A stretch of DNA of 14,564 nt from assembly GCA_003228965.1 (NCBI GenBank), contig QIGP01000171.1, positions 1 through 14,564 of the forward strand, in the 5' to 3' direction. The DNA comes from Gammaproteobacteria bacterium (GTDB lineage Bacteria; Pseudomonadota; Gammaproteobacteria; Steroidobacterales; SZUA-146). The position numbers and the translations under genes are program-made. Shown here piece by piece: positions 14,300-14,564 of this stretch. Each line of letters opens with the position of its first letter. Positions within the stretch are counted from its first letter, which is position 1. The notes below the pieces were generated by a model. The model ran no database searches and was not told where the DNA came from. It saw only the letters and a program-made list of their open reading frames with translations.

Positions 14300-14564
14300 G
14301 TGACACCAACTTTAAATACCAGTCCGCTGGCTACGCTGCTTACGGATAGCACCCAGACTCAGCCAGGTGCTGCAGCATCAGGTGCCGCTCAAGGTGTAAA
14401 TCAAGTCAATGAAAAAGGTAAATTTCTTAATATATTACAATTAGTTAAGATAGAAACCTCAGGTACTGATTCAGCACCTACGCTAGCTGGACCGCTAGCT
14501 GGCAGACCGCTAGCTGGACAGGCACCGCCGTGGACCGGACAGACGCAAGTTGCCGGGCTCGTGG
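14300..14564 (+). CDS. fliK: FliK, hook-length control protein (N-terminal part)
   Basis: An open frame from GTG at 14300 runs past the window edge, with 88 codons visible. AGGAG (14289-14293) lies six bases upstream. The N-terminus is Ala/Gly/Pro/Thr-rich and low in complexity (MTPTLNTSPLATLLTDSTQ..., later repeated PLAG), as is usual for FliK, which is secreted unfolded and measures the hook before switching export specificity through FlhB. The conserved C-terminal domain is outside the window. The name therefore rests on composition, on the flagellar position after fliEFGHIJ (fliK is next in many gammaproteobacteria) and on the sigma-54 promoter. Confidence 0.7.
   Translation, partial: MTPTLNTSPLATLLTDSTQTQPGAAASGAAQGVNQVNEKGKFLNILQLVKIETSGTDSAPTLAGPLAGRPLAGQAPPWTGQTQVAGLV
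14481..14517 (+). repeat. Three in-frame copies of CGCTAGCTGG in fliK
   Basis: CGCTAGCTGG occurs at 14481-14490, 14493-14502 and 14508-14517, at distances of 12 and 15 bases, both multiples of three. The encoded segment reads LAG-PLAG-RPLAG. Near-identity at the DNA level suggests recent local duplication rather than selection on the protein alone. Confidence 0.8.

Overview
The window looks like a chromosomal flagellar and chemotaxis locus of a gammaproteobacterium with a polar flagellum of the Pseudomonas/Vibrio type. The grounds are the master activator FleQ, the FleS-FleR two-component pair, and fliEFGHIJ, with RpoN (sigma-54) and FliA (sigma-28) type promoters. Base composition is moderate. 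No rRNA, tRNA, CRISPR array, insertion sequence or integrase was seen. The exact genus cannot be told from the sequence.

Layout. Positions 1-64 hold the last residues of a CheB-like protein. Its stop overlaps the stop of a convergent HDOD-domain gene (61-915, minus). A 509-bp divergent intergenic region follows. It carries a sigma-28-like promoter on each strand, one facing the HDOD gene and one facing a CheY-like receiver (1425-1787) and a CheC/CheX-like protein (1814-2278). Next is a 503-bp control region with a perfect-core CRP/Vfr site and seven GTCAA/TTGAC pentamers, then fleQ (2782-4194). A FleQ-box-like palindrome lies on the fleQ stop codon, 54 bp before a near-perfect sigma-54 promoter for fleS (4311-5540) and fleR (5554-6903). 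A second sigma-54 promoter, inside the end of fleR, serves fliE (6955-7281), fliF (7351-8985), fliG (8978-9985), fliH (9978-10661, TTG start), fliI (10651-12045) and fliJ (12042-12482). These are tightly packed from fliF onward. The run is then interrupted by a minus-strand HDOD-GGDEF diguanylate cyclase gene (12562-14100). A third sigma-54 promoter (14238-14253) precedes the start of fliK (GTG at 14300), which runs off the window.

How the parts fit. The pattern matches the four-tier cascade known from Pseudomonas aeruginosa: FleQ with RpoN drives fleSR and the basal-body/export genes, FleR with RpoN drives later genes such as fliK, and FliA drives chemotaxis genes. The most noteworthy observations are the cis-regulatory elements. 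These include an 11-bp perfect inverted repeat around the fleS start, placed so that only read-through RNA could hide the ribosome-binding site. Others are the cyclic-di-GMP synthase gene inside the flagellar run, altered residues at the expected c-di-GMP pocket of FleQ, and a compact sigma-28-linked HDOD / CheY-like / CheX-like module of unknown role.
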